11,688 nt of DNA from Butyrivibrio sp. (GCF_024699075.1 NZ_JAILQF010000260.1:1-11688), one strand, 5' to 3'; shown: positions 1 through 6,046, numbered from the stretch's first letter. The notes: generated from the sequence alone by a model not told the origin. Translations and numbers: made by a program.

Positions 1-252
1 AAATCCTGTAGTTACTGATGTATATGCAGGATCTGCTATATATGTCTGAACCGCAGATACAATACTTGTAGCATTAGTAGCATCTGTTGAATTTCTTGAT
101 CTCTCTACATACTGTAAGAACTGAGGTGCAAGTACAGCTACGAGAATAGCCATAATAGCGATTACGATAATAAGCTCAACAAGTGAAAATCCTTTATTTT
201 CTTCCTGATTGTCTTCTTTGTTGTTTCTGTAATTGCGAAGGAACTTGATCAT
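1..252 (-). CDS. Type IV prepilin-like protein, N-terminal part (runs off the left edge)
   Basis: This gene encodes a structural or minor subunit of a type IV pilus. The first 84 codons are present; the rest lies beyond the window. A polar 21-residue leader ends in Lys-Gly and is followed by the prepilin signature FSLVELIIVIAIMAILVAV, with Phe at +1 and Glu at +5 of the predicted mature protein. The hydrophobic helix then runs into PQFLQYVERSR, as in major pilins and pseudopilins. A prepilin peptidase would cut after Gly21; none is visible here. The leader is long and acid-rich compared with the 5-7 residues usual in Gram-negative type IVa pilins. The ATG at 252 has AAGGAG eight bases upstream. 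It follows pilC on the same strand but has its own promoter. Whether it is the major or a minor pilin cannot be told from this fragment. Confidence 0.93.
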   Translation of the reverse strand, partial: MIKFLRNYRNNKEDNQEENKGFSLVELIIVIAIMAILVAVLAPQFLQYVERSRNSTDATNATSIVSAVQTYIADPAYTSVTTGF

Positions 253-372
253 TTATTTTTCTCCTTTTCCTACAGCCTCCTGCTGTAGACTGAATCTCGC
301 CGGTATATTAGTACCGTCATCCTTAACTCCAACTGCAATAATACCAAAAATAAAATCATACTTTATAATCAT
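253..372 (-). CDS. Candidate 39-codon leader ORF ending at the prepilin start codon
   Basis: A small open frame begins at ATG 372 and ends with TAA at 255-253, directly before the prepilin ATG. Its product would start MIIKYDFIFGIIAVG, continue with a charged middle (KDDG) and end in VGKGEK. It lies wholly in the leader of the prepilin transcript, starting about 26 bases after the predicted transcription start. Stop-to-start abutment would suit translational coupling. Against it: no Shine-Dalgarno sequence precedes the ATG, only an A-rich stretch, and I recognise no family. It may be a leader peptide, a small protein, or an accident of a structured untranslated region. Confidence 0.3.
   Translation of the reverse strand: MIIKYDFIFGIIAVGVKDDGTNIPARFSLQQEAVGKGEK
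270..316 (-). promoter_or_regulatory. Two tandem hairpins in the prepilin mRNA leader
   Basis: Read on the minus strand, the first inverted repeat is CGGTA-CTAATA-TACCG (316-301). The second is CTACAGC-AGGAG-GCTGTAG (288-270), with a 7-bp stem and a loop that is itself a Shine-Dalgarno-like AGGAG. The true ribosome binding site (AAGGAG, 266-261) lies a few bases beyond the second stem. The structure could tune ribosome access or mRNA stability. No known riboswitch consensus was matched. Confidence 0.4.
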
Positions 373-405
373 ATTTTCAATATTTTTTGCTATCGCGCAA
401 GATTT

Positions 406-434
406 ATATTATTACCTCCCTTCTCTTTTGTCAA
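406..434 (-). promoter_or_regulatory. Near-consensus vegetative promoter for the prepilin
   Basis: On the minus strand, TTGACA (434-429) is followed after exactly 17 bases by TAATAT (411-406), a nearly perfect housekeeping sigma promoter. Transcription would start near 399, about 147 bases before the prepilin ATG. It lies entirely in the gap after pilC, so the pilin can be transcribed apart from pilB and pilC. The GGAGG inside the spacer is upstream of the start site and cannot act as a ribosome binding site on this transcript. Confidence 0.7.
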
Positions 435-450
435 TACACAATTTTGGAAA

Positions 451-481
451 CTATTTATTGATATTTAGTTTTTATAAATAG
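451..481 (-). terminator. Weak AT-rich inverted repeat after pilC
   Basis: CTATTTAT and ATAAATAG form an 8-bp inverted repeat with a 15-base loop just past the pilC stop codon. The stem is A/T-rich and no strong T-run follows, so it is at best a partial terminator or a 3' end stabiliser before the prepilin promoter. Confidence 0.25.
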
Positions 482-483
482 CC

Positions 484-1695
484 TTACAGGTTGTCAAGCG
501 ACTCATACATTGTCATCATGGGTGACATTATAGCTGCAATGAGGAAACCGACCACTCCTGCAAGTACTATTATTATCAAAGGTTCCATGGCTGCCATAAG
601 GGCAGCTGTTGCTGCTTCTACTTCCTGATCGTAGTATTCAGCAAGCTTTTCAAGCATCTCATCAGTTGAACCAGACTCCTCGCCTATTCTTATCATGTGA
701 TACATCATAGGAGGAAACATCTTGGTATTTTCCAATGCAATTGACATGGGCTGACCTGCTATTACCGCATCTTTAGTCTCTGTAAGAGCATTTTTGTATA
801 ATATATTGTCCATTGTCCTTGCCGTGATATCTATGGAATCAACGATAGATACGCCGGAAGCAAATAGTGTGGACATTGTTCGTGAAAGATTGGAACAGGC
901 TTTCTTCTGCGTAAGATCACCTACTATAGGAAGCTTCATCTGCAGTCTTCCAAGTGTCATCTGCCCTACTGAAGTACCTTGAAACCATTTAAAAAAGATA
1001 ATGACTGCTGCCACTACTGCAATTATCAGATACCACTTGGCTATTACAAAGTCGCTCATATCTACAACCATCTGGGTGATCGCAGGAAGCTCTGTTCCAA
1101 GCTGATCAAACATATCAGTATATGAAGGAATAACTACAATAAGCATTACGCCTACAACACCTACCGCTACTATAAGTACCATGATAGGATATACCATAGC
1201 CTTTTTGATCATATCCTCAACAAGGGCTGTCTTCTCAAGCTGGACTGCCATACGCTCAAATGCCATATCGAGATTACCGGATGCTTCGCCCGCACCTACC
1301 GTTGTAATAAGGAGATTTGGGAACACCTTCTTATGTTTTTCCATGGCAGATGTAAGTGTTTCACCCTTTTCTATGTCAGTAACTATTTCTTTTATCGCAT
1401 TTGCAAGCACCTTGTTCTCTGTCTGTTCAGAAAGAAGCTGCATATTCTGAATGATCGGTACACCGGCCTTTGATATACTCACAAACTGGCGACAGAAAAT
1501 AGCAAGCTCCTTGGTCTTTACTCCACCAAATTCAAAGCTTATATCTCTTGTTAGAAGATTCTGGCTTTCTACTTTGACAGGAGTAAGTCCCTTGAACTTA
1601 AGCTCTCTTATTATCTGTTCACGGCTATCGCCGTCCATACTGCCTTTGACCTGTTTACCGGAAGCATCAAAAGCAAGATATCCAAATGTTGGCAT
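484..1695 (-). CDS. pilC: Type IV pilus inner membrane platform protein PilC (GspF family)
   Basis: PilC is the polytopic inner membrane protein on which the pilus is assembled; it contacts the PilB ATPase through its cytoplasmic domains. The 403-residue product has the family's usual length and two T2SSF repeats, about residues 65-190 and 268-392. The first contains VGAGEASGNL (133-142) and the second RIGEESGSTDEM (336-347), the paired signatures of this family. Hydrophobic segments lie near 168-190, 221-237 and 371-390. The N-terminus (PTFGYLAFDASGKQVKGSM) is typical of PilC/GspF. The ATG at 1695 has AAAGGAT upstream and begins 16 bases after the pilB stop, so the two genes are surely co-transcribed. 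With PilB and a prepilin beside it, a pilus role is favoured over type II secretion. Confidence 0.96.
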   Translation of the reverse strand: MPTFGYLAFDASGKQVKGSMDGDSREQIIRELKFKGLTPVKVESQNLLTRDISFEFGGVKTKELAIFCRQFVSISKAGVPIIQNMQLLSEQTENKVLANAIKEIVTDIEKGETLTSAMEKHKKVFPNLLITTVGAGEASGNLDMAFERMAVQLEKTALVEDMIKKAMVYPIMVLIVAVGVVGVMLIVVIPSYTDMFDQLGTELPAITQMVVDMSDFVIAKWYLIIAVVAAVIIFFKWFQGTSVGQMTLGRLQMKLPIVGDLTQKKACSNLSRTMSTLFASGVSIVDSIDITARTMDNILYKNALTETKDAVIAGQPMSIALENTKMFPPMMYHMIRIGEESGSTDEMLEKLAEYYDQEVEAATAALMAAMEPLIIIVLAGVVGFLIAAIMSPMMTMYESLDNL

Positions 1696-1711
1696 GGCGA
1701 TCCTTTCTTAG

Positions 1712-3403
1712 TTAAGAATCATACGAAACTTTCTTCATCTCATCAATTGTAGTCGTGCCATCAAGAACATATTTTGTTGCACTCATTCTGAGAGTCTTCA
1801 TGCCCTCTTTAAGTGCCTGGTTCTTGATCTCGTCTGCAGTTCCTTTTCTCTCTATTATGAGCTTTAGATCATGCGTAACTTCCATGATCTCATATACACC
1901 TGTTCGTCCGGAGAAGCCTGTATTACTACATTTAGGGCATCCGACTTTTCTATAAAGAGTAAGAGGCTTGTCTTCATCCACTCCAAGAAGTCTCTTCTCC
2001 TGGGCAGATGCCTCATAAGCCTGTTTGCATTCAGGGCATAGGCGTCTTATAAGACGCTGGGCTATGATTCCTATTACAGAATCTGCTATAAGATAGGCTT
2101 CAAGTCCCATATCTTCAAGTCTTGTTACTGTACTTGCCGAAGAATTGGTATGAAGCGTAGATACAACAAGGTGACCGGTAATAGATGCCTGAACAGCAAT
2201 AGAAGCTGTCTCCTGATCTCTTATCTCACCGATCATGATAATATCCGGATCCTGACGCAGAATAGATCTAAGAGCTGAAGCAAAAGAAAGATCTGCCTTA
2301 GGATTAACCTGTACCTGATTGATTCCATTAATATTAGCTTCTACAGGATCTTCTACTGTTACGATATTAACATCTTCTTTGTTAAGTTCTGAAAGTGCTG
2401 TATAAAGCGTAGTTGATTTACCTGATCCTGTAGGACCTGTTACAAGAAGAATTCCATTAGGATTGGATATTATTCTGTCGAAAACTTCCATTTCGTCAGG
2501 CCTAAGTCCCAGCTGATCCTTACTTCTGTTTAGAGCTGATTTGGAAGCAAGTCTCATAACGACCTTCTCGCCGTATACTGTAGGAAGTGTAGATACACGG
2601 ATATCATATTCAAGTCTGTCTACAATCTGCGTCATACGACCATCAAGAGGTTTTCTCTTTTCAGAGATATCCATTCCGCTGACAATCTTGATACGTGTTA
2701 CGATCGCACCAAGAAGGTTATTGTTGTATACAGCTCTTTCATACAAAGCGCCGTCAATTCTGAATCTGATCCTAAGATTTCTTGCTCCGGGTTCAATATG
2801 TATATCAGATGCACGCTGGCGAACAGCTGATTCTATCATAGTAGTAACAAGCTGTACTATAGGAGAATTGGTAACTTCAGCAGTTTCCTGCTCTGCTTCT
2901 TCATGAGCATGCGTTCTTTCTTTGGCATACTGCTCTGCTGCATCTTTAAGGTCAGTATTGCCATAGTATTTGTCAAGAGCAAGCATGATGCTCTGGGCAG
3001 TAGAAAGTACAGGCTCTATGGACAGATTGGTAACAATACCGATATCATCGATCGCTACTGTATCCATAGGGTCTGACATGGCAACATGCAGAGTATTGGG
3101 TGCGCCTGGTTTATATTCAAATGGTAAAACCTTGTGTTTCCTAAGTATGTTAGCCGGTACCATGTTCAGAATGTCATCAGGAATCTCTATTACCTGAAGA
3201 TTTACAATACCAAGGCCTAGCTGACGGCTTAGTGCTGTTGCAAGCTGTTCACCTGTAACATAGCCGTTTTCTACAAGCAGCTCACCAAGACGCTTACCAC
3301 TGCTTTTCTGAAGGGCAAGCGCTTCGTCAAGTTTTTCCTGAGTTATGAACTTCTCATTTAAAAGACATTCTCCGAGCCTGATACGCTTTCTAGTGAAAGC
3401 CAT
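1712..3403 (-). CDS. pilB: Type IV pilus assembly ATPase PilB (GspE/MshE family) with tandem MshEN motifs
   Basis: PilB is the cytoplasmic hexameric ATPase that powers pilus extension through PilC. An upstream in-frame ATG at 3415 exists, but only the ATG at 3403 has a well-placed GGAGG, giving 563 residues. The N-terminus carries two 24-residue MshEN motifs, Arg9-Gln32 and Arg38-Gln61, both starting RLGE and separated by KSSGK. In this family that layout binds cyclic di-GMP. The motor domain has Walker A GPTGSGKST (323-331), Asp box VTVEDPVE (348-355), Walker B DPDIIMIGEIRD (385-396), a His box with TGHLVVSTLHTNSSAS, and a zinc site of two CxxC pairs (Cys456/459 and 489/492). All catalytic motifs are intact. 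PilT has no such MshEN and CxxC arrangement, so this is the extension motor. The c-di-GMP response is inferred. Confidence 0.95.
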   Translation of the reverse strand: MAFTRKRIRLGECLLNEKFITQEKLDEALALQKSSGKRLGELLVENGYVTGEQLATALSRQLGLGIVNLQVIEIPDDILNMVPANILRKHKVLPFEYKPGAPNTLHVAMSDPMDTVAIDDIGIVTNLSIEPVLSTAQSIMLALDKYYGNTDLKDAAEQYAKERTHAHEEAEQETAEVTNSPIVQLVTTMIESAVRQRASDIHIEPGARNLRIRFRIDGALYERAVYNNNLLGAIVTRIKIVSGMDISEKRKPLDGRMTQIVDRLEYDIRVSTLPTVYGEKVVMRLASKSALNRSKDQLGLRPDEMEVFDRIISNPNGILLVTGPTGSGKSTTLYTALSELNKEDVNIVTVEDPVEANINGINQVQVNPKADLSFASALRSILRQDPDIIMIGEIRDQETASIAVQASITGHLVVSTLHTNSSASTVTRLEDMGLEAYLIADSVIGIIAQRLIRRLCPECKQAYEASAQEKRLLGVDEDKPLTLYRKVGCPKCSNTGFSGRTGVYEIMEVTHDLKLIIERKGTADEIKNQALKEGMKTLRMSATKYVLDGTTTIDEMKKVSYDS

Positions 3404-3408
3404 TAGAA

Positions 3409-3413
3409 CCTCC
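3409..3413 (-). promoter_or_regulatory. Ribosome binding site that sets the pilB start
   Basis: GGAGG lies five bases before the ATG at 3403 and overlaps the upstream ATG at 3415 (ATGGAGG). No Shine-Dalgarno sequence precedes the upstream ATG, so 3403 is the favoured start. Confidence 0.7.
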
Positions 3414-3470
3414 ATGCCGCTTTAGGGCTGTGTTTTACTCATAGATCACAATGAAAAAACTCTATTATCT

Positions 3471-3498
3471 ATATCGGATATTAGTGGGGTAATCTTGA
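3471..3498 (-). promoter_or_regulatory. Possible sigma-D (sigma-28)-type promoter for pilB
   Basis: On the minus strand, TCAAGATT (starting at 3498) precedes TCCGATAT (3478-3471), with 16 bases between TCAA and TCCGATAT. The B. subtilis sigma-D consensus is TAAA, 14-16 bases, GCCGATAT, so the match is good at -10 and partial at -35. It lies about 70 bases upstream of the pilB start and just past the terminator of the preceding gene. No good vegetative promoter was seen in the gap. Confidence 0.35.
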
Positions 3499-3510
3499 AC
3501 TTTTTTGCAT

Positions 3511-3540
3511 AAAAAAACTCCATCAAATTGATGGAGTTTT
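3511..3540 (-). terminator. Intrinsic terminator of the 97-residue gene
   Basis: A 12-bp perfect stem (3514-3525 with 3529-3540, ACTCCATCA core) and 3-base loop are followed on the minus strand by seven Ts (3517-3511). It lies about 50 bases after the stop of the 97-codon gene and insulates it from pilB. The A/T ends of the stem make it potentially active on the plus strand as well. Confidence 0.85.
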
Positions 3541-3587
3541 AAATCGTTATTTACAGGACGTAAATTCGACATGTGTTAATAATTATC

Positions 3588-3881
3588 TTACCAGCTGATA
3601 GTAAGGTTCTGAGGTTCACTATTATGAATCTCGCCTTTTCTACAACGGAAAATGACACCATTATTGATATAAATAAGATTATGCTCATTCATGGCTTTAG
3701 CTATATCAGCCACAAACTGCTCATATTTGGTCTCTGTCATAGGGACGATATAATCATGATTCTCATGCTCAGTCGATATCACAACCGTTTTATAGCGGTT
3801 ATCATACCTTATTCCTCTGAACTCGCAGATCTCAGTCGTTGTTTTTTCAGTATTGTCCTGACATGACATGCAGATAAACAT
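3588..3881 (-). CDS. Hypothetical 97-residue cysteine-containing protein
   Basis: I do not recognise a family. The product is small and soluble, without a signal peptide or membrane segment. It opens MFICMSCQDN, with a CxxxC-type spacing in C4-M-S-C7, and has further cysteines at 19 and 80. Residues 44-62 (YIVPMTETKYEQFVADIAK) look like a strand followed by an amphipathic helix, and 68-81 like a beta hairpin. Reality as a gene is supported by AGGAGG four bases before the ATG, a promoter (3960-3988) and a strong terminator (3511-3540), which make it a single-gene transcription unit. The opposite strand has an overlapping open frame of the same length, but it lacks such signals. The cysteines might bind metal or respond to redox, but nothing more specific can be said. 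Confidence 0.75.
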   Translation of the reverse strand: MFICMSCQDNTEKTTTEICEFRGIRYDNRYKTVVISTEHENHDYIVPMTETKYEQFVADIAKAMNEHNLIYINNGVIFRCRKGEIHNSEPQNLTISW

Positions 3882-3892
3882 ATGCCCTCCTG

Positions 3893-3903
3893 CCGTATTA
3901 CGG
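3893..3903. repeat. Palindrome CCGTATTACGG next to a ribosome binding site
   Basis: CCGTA and TACGG flank a single central base. The palindrome ends two bases before the AGGAGG of the 97-residue gene. The 1-base centre is poor for an RNA hairpin, so a protein-binding operator in the 5' untranslated region is more likely than a structural role. Confidence 0.35.
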
Positions 3904-3959
3904 TCATAGCGTATTTATTTAACCACAATCAAACGATAATCAATTAATTATCACTCTTA

Positions 3960-3988
3960 ATTATAACCTATTATCGGTTTTTTGGGAA
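3960..3988 (-). promoter_or_regulatory. Likely vegetative promoter of the 97-residue gene
   Basis: TTCCCA (3988-3983), 17 bases, then a perfect TATAAT (3965-3960) on the minus strand. The start site would be near 3953, giving a leader of about 70 bases. The leader includes an inverted repeat GATAAT-6-ATTATC (3935-3952) and the CCGTATTACGG palindrome. Confidence 0.5.
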
Positions 3989-4010
3989 CTTTTCATAAGT
4001 TTATTTGCGT

Positions 4011-4060
4011 ATTTATCTGGAATGAGGGCTATATTTATCTAGAATGAGGGCTATATTTAC
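4011..4060. repeat. 22-bp tandem repeat, about 2.3 copies
   Basis: Unit 1 (4011-4032) starts ATTTATCTGG and ends AATGAGGGCTAT. Unit 2 (4033-4054) is identical except for one base (CTGG versus CTAG). A third partial copy begins ATTTAC at 4055. The array lies between the stop of the DUF6033-like gene and the promoter of the 97-residue gene and overlaps neither coding region. Confidence 0.9.
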
Positions 4061-4065
4061 CTTGA

Positions 4066-4872
4066 TCAAACATTAAAATCAAAGTTCTGACCAACCATCT
4101 TTTCATCTTCAGTCATAACACTATTACTTCTGAAAAGCATTGCCTGATCAGCAATCTTCTTTAATAGTTCCTCGGCACTATTAGCCGTAACCGTCACATA
4201 CTCATTGTCATCTTCACTGATCTTGTCTTCTTTATCAGTTTCTTTGGCTTTCTTTTCTTCAGCTTTCTTTAGAGCCCGCTTTTCTTCAAGCTTCTTTTGT
4301 TCCTGCTTCTCTTCTGCCTTCTTCTTGGCAGCTTTCTTTTCAATACGGGCTTTCTGAGCTTTCGAAGAATCCTTAAGGACTGCAAATAAAGTAGCGGTTC
4401 CGTCATCATTGATCTTCATGCCATATCCCTGAACATCTGCTCCGGTTCCGGGAAGACCATTACCAACTGCTTTAAGCTGAGCCTCTGCATTAGTAATAAT
4501 AGCTTCAACTTTGTCAGCATAGGCTTCATCATTGGCCATCTGTTCGATCTTAGCATCATCAATAAGTACTACTGTCTTACCTGCCTGGCCATAAGCTGCT
4601 GCATTTGCCTCAACTTTATCTTTCTGATCTGCTGATACAAGTACAAAATCCATATTTGAAAACTTGGCTTTAAGCTTCTCATAATACTTAGCAGCCTTAT
4701 CACTAAGCTTAACATCACCAACTGTTCTTCCGGATATTTTGGCAGCAGACTTTGCTTCTGCGGTCGCAGTTGTATCTGATGCTGCTTCTTTTTTGACGGA
4801 ATTTTTGTATGAAGAAGTATCATACATAGATTGAGCTACGCTTATACGCGCGATATCACTTGATAATGCCAT
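4066..4872 (-). CDS. DUF6033-like protein with a Lys/Glu-rich helix
   Basis: Function unknown. The 268-residue product resembles, from memory, the DUF6033 proteins of Clostridia, whose core reads like residues 63-110 here (YYEKLKAKFSNMDFVLVSAD ... KTVVLIDDAKIEQMA). The N-terminal 45 residues are Ala/Ser/Thr-rich and probably disordered. Residues 168-215 form a highly charged Lys/Glu/Ala stretch, likely a long single or coiled helix. There is no signal peptide or membrane segment. The ATG at 4872 has AAAGGAG eight bases upstream. It follows ribU after 145 bases, and that gap holds a CCGATATATAAG sequence like a sigma-D -10 element, so it may belong with surface or motility functions. The family assignment is by recognition only; the link to motility is inference. 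Confidence 0.75.
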   Translation of the reverse strand: MALSSDIARISVAQSMYDTSSYKNSVKKEAASDTTATAEAKSAAKISGRTVGDVKLSDKAAKYYEKLKAKFSNMDFVLVSADQKDKVEANAAAYGQAGKTVVLIDDAKIEQMANDEAYADKVEAIITNAEAQLKAVGNGLPGTGADVQGYGMKINDDGTATLFAVLKDSSKAQKARIEKKAAKKKAEEKQEQKKLEEKRALKKAEEKKAKETDKEDKISEDDNEYVTVTANSAEELLKKIADQAMLFRSNSVMTEDEKMVGQNFDFNV

Positions 4873-4892
4873 AGTTCAGACTCCTTTCCGGT

Positions 4893-4925
4893 AAGTTAAC
4901 AATTTTTATAGCCATTAGTTAACTT
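4893..4925. promoter_or_regulatory. Inverted repeat AAGTTAAC/GTTAACTT upstream of the DUF6033-like gene
   Basis: AAGTTAAC (4893-4900) and its complement GTTAACTT (4918-4925) are spaced 25 bp apart, about two and a half helical turns. They bracket a TATAAA sequence (minus strand, 4910-4905) that could be a -10 element. Each half contains the self-complementary GTTAAC. The geometry suits a dimeric repressor, but no regulator is identified. Confidence 0.35.
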
Positions 4926-4973
4926 TGTATGCATCCTTGCAACTACCTATAAACACAATCGACACTATCTTTG

Positions 4974-4989
4974 CTTATATATCGGCATA
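4974..4989 (-). promoter_or_regulatory. CCGATATATAAG element (possible -10 of the DUF6033-like gene)
   Basis: On the minus strand, GCCGATAT is followed by ATAAG between the ribU stop and the DUF6033-like gene. It matches the sigma-D -10 consensus exactly, but no TAAA-like -35 is found 14-16 bases upstream. The start site would be about 100 bases before the ATG. Confidence 0.25.
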
Positions 4990-5017
4990 TTTCCAATAAA
5001 AATAACACAAAGACCAA

Positions 5018-5764
5018 TCATTTCCTTTTGTATGCAAATGTAGCGGTCTTGAGTATGACACTGATTCTCTTATATATAAGAACTGCTATTATAGAATCAA
5101 TTCCGCCCTTTAAAAGGTTAAGTGGTACTACGCAGTAAAGTACAAGAGTCCATATGCTTGTTACGTTGCCGTTAACTTCATTACCCATCTGTACGAAGGC
5201 ATCTACCGGCATTCCATAAAGTGCGCTATATGCAGGAAGGAGGAAAAATGCATTCATGAGACTTCCCACGATCGATATAACAATTGTTCCAACAAGGCAG
5301 GCTATAAGTGCCATTGTACGAGTCTTTTTAAAAGTGTAAATAATTGAAGCAGGAAGTACGAAGCAGCATCCGATCACAAAATTGGCAAGTTCTCCAACAA
5401 AAGCTGTTGACGTTCCTCTTATTACGAGCTCAAGGAGTATCTTTACAAGCTCTATCATAACGCCTGCCATAGGACCAAATGCAAATGCACCTATAAGCGC
5501 CGGAAGATCTGAAAGATCCATTTTGTAAAATGAAGGAGCAAAAGGTAATGCAATTTCAAACATCATAAGAACAACTGATATAGCAGCAAATGTACCTATA
5601 ACAACTATCTTTCTTGTGCTGAACAAAGGCTCGCTTGTATGATTGATCTTCTGAGCCAGATTCTCGCAAAGAATTGAAACAATAAAAGCTATTGCGATTA
5701 TTATCACAAAGCCGGAAACATAAATAGTGTTCTGTACAACACTAGAGAGTAAAGTAATATTCAT
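5018..5764 (-). CDS. ribU: Riboflavin ECF transporter substrate-binding subunit RibU
   Basis: RibU is the membrane S component that binds riboflavin and works with the shared ECF energising module (EcfA, EcfA', EcfT), not encoded here. The RibU-family core is clear: ALPFAPSFYKMDLSDLPALI at residues 72-91, continuing with GAFAFGPMAGVMIE, then a conserved GELANFVIGCCFV stretch. About six hydrophobic segments follow from residue 52 onward. At 248 residues it is longer than the usual 190-200, because residues 1-45 add an extra hydrophobic helix (13-33) and a charged linker. The FMN riboswitch directly upstream makes riboflavin the substrate with high likelihood. The ATG at 5764 has AAAGGA upstream. 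It is the only gene under this riboswitch in the window, with a 145-base gap before the next gene. Confidence 0.92.
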   Translation of the reverse strand: MNITLLSSVVQNTIYVSGFVIIIAIAFIVSILCENLAQKINHTSEPLFSTRKIVVIGTFAAISVVLMMFEIALPFAPSFYKMDLSDLPALIGAFAFGPMAGVMIELVKILLELVIRGTSTAFVGELANFVIGCCFVLPASIIYTFKKTRTMALIACLVGTIVISIVGSLMNAFFLLPAYSALYGMPVDAFVQMGNEVNGNVTSIWTLVLYCVVPLNLLKGGIDSIIAVLIYKRISVILKTATFAYKRK

Positions 5765-5814
5765 TTTTTATCCTTTCTATGATAAATAATTAAAAGATAT
5801 AATTAAATTTGAAA

Positions 5815-5844
5815 ATAAAAAAAGCTCCGGAATAAACCGGGGCT
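5815..5844 (-). terminator. FMN riboswitch expression-platform terminator
   Basis: On the minus strand, AGCCCCGG and CCGGAGCT (5844-5837 with 5830-5823) form a stem with one mismatch and the loop TTTATT, followed by a run of Ts to about 5815. It sits between the aptamer and ribU, so FMN binding would favour premature termination. The anti-terminator partner was not traced. Confidence 0.8.
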
Positions 5845-5879
5845 ACAATTTACCATCAATTCTGCAAGCGTAGTGCCTG

Positions 5880-5998
5880 CTAATTCTTCTTCCATCCAGA
5901 CTTTACTGTCGGTACCGGAATCACACCGGTTCATGCTACTAAAAGGCAGCTCGCGGACTATACCGCCGGTAGGGAATTACACCCGCCCCCGAAGTAAT
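5880..5998 (-). promoter_or_regulatory. FMN riboswitch (RFN element)
   Basis: The minus strand carries the hallmark blocks of the RFN aptamer in order: GGGGGCGGGTGTAATTCCC, CCGGCGGTATAGTCCGCGAGC, CCGGTGTGATTCCGG, CCGACAGTAAAGTCTGGATG, then GAAGAAG closing P1 against CTTC. This RNA binds flavin mononucleotide and represses riboflavin synthesis or uptake genes. It is followed by a terminator hairpin and then ribU, so control is most likely at transcription elongation. Confidence 0.96.
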
Positions 5999-6016
5999 AT
6001 TTATTTATCATTGGAT

Positions 6017-6046
6017 ATGTTAATACGCTTTCTGTATATGTGTCAA
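6017..6046 (-). promoter_or_regulatory. Promoter of the FMN riboswitch-ribU transcript
   Basis: A perfect TTGACA (6046-6041) is followed after 18 bases by TAACAT (6022-6017). The start site would fall near 6010, about 10 bases before the first aptamer helix. Confidence 0.6.

Noticed and set aside
253..420. c-di-GMP riboswitch in the prepilin leader
   Set aside because: Such riboswitches precede pilin genes in some clostridia, but neither the class I blocks nor the class II pseudoknot blocks can be found here; only two simple hairpins are seen.
415..420. GGAGG as ribosome binding site for an upstream start
   Set aside because: It lies inside the 17-base spacer of the TTGACA/TAATAT promoter, upstream of the transcription start, and no suitable start codon follows.
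233..481. 82-residue plus-strand ORF
   Set aside because: It runs antisense to the prepilin start, leader and promoter, has no ribosome binding site, and its composition is that of a reverse-frame shadow.
3573..3866. 97-residue plus-strand ORF opposite the 97-residue gene
   Set aside because: It crosses the other gene's stop and lacks promoter, ribosome binding site and terminator; the minus-strand frame has all three.
4011..4060. CRISPR array
   Set aside because: The units are directly adjacent with no spacers and only about 2.3 copies; no cas genes are present.
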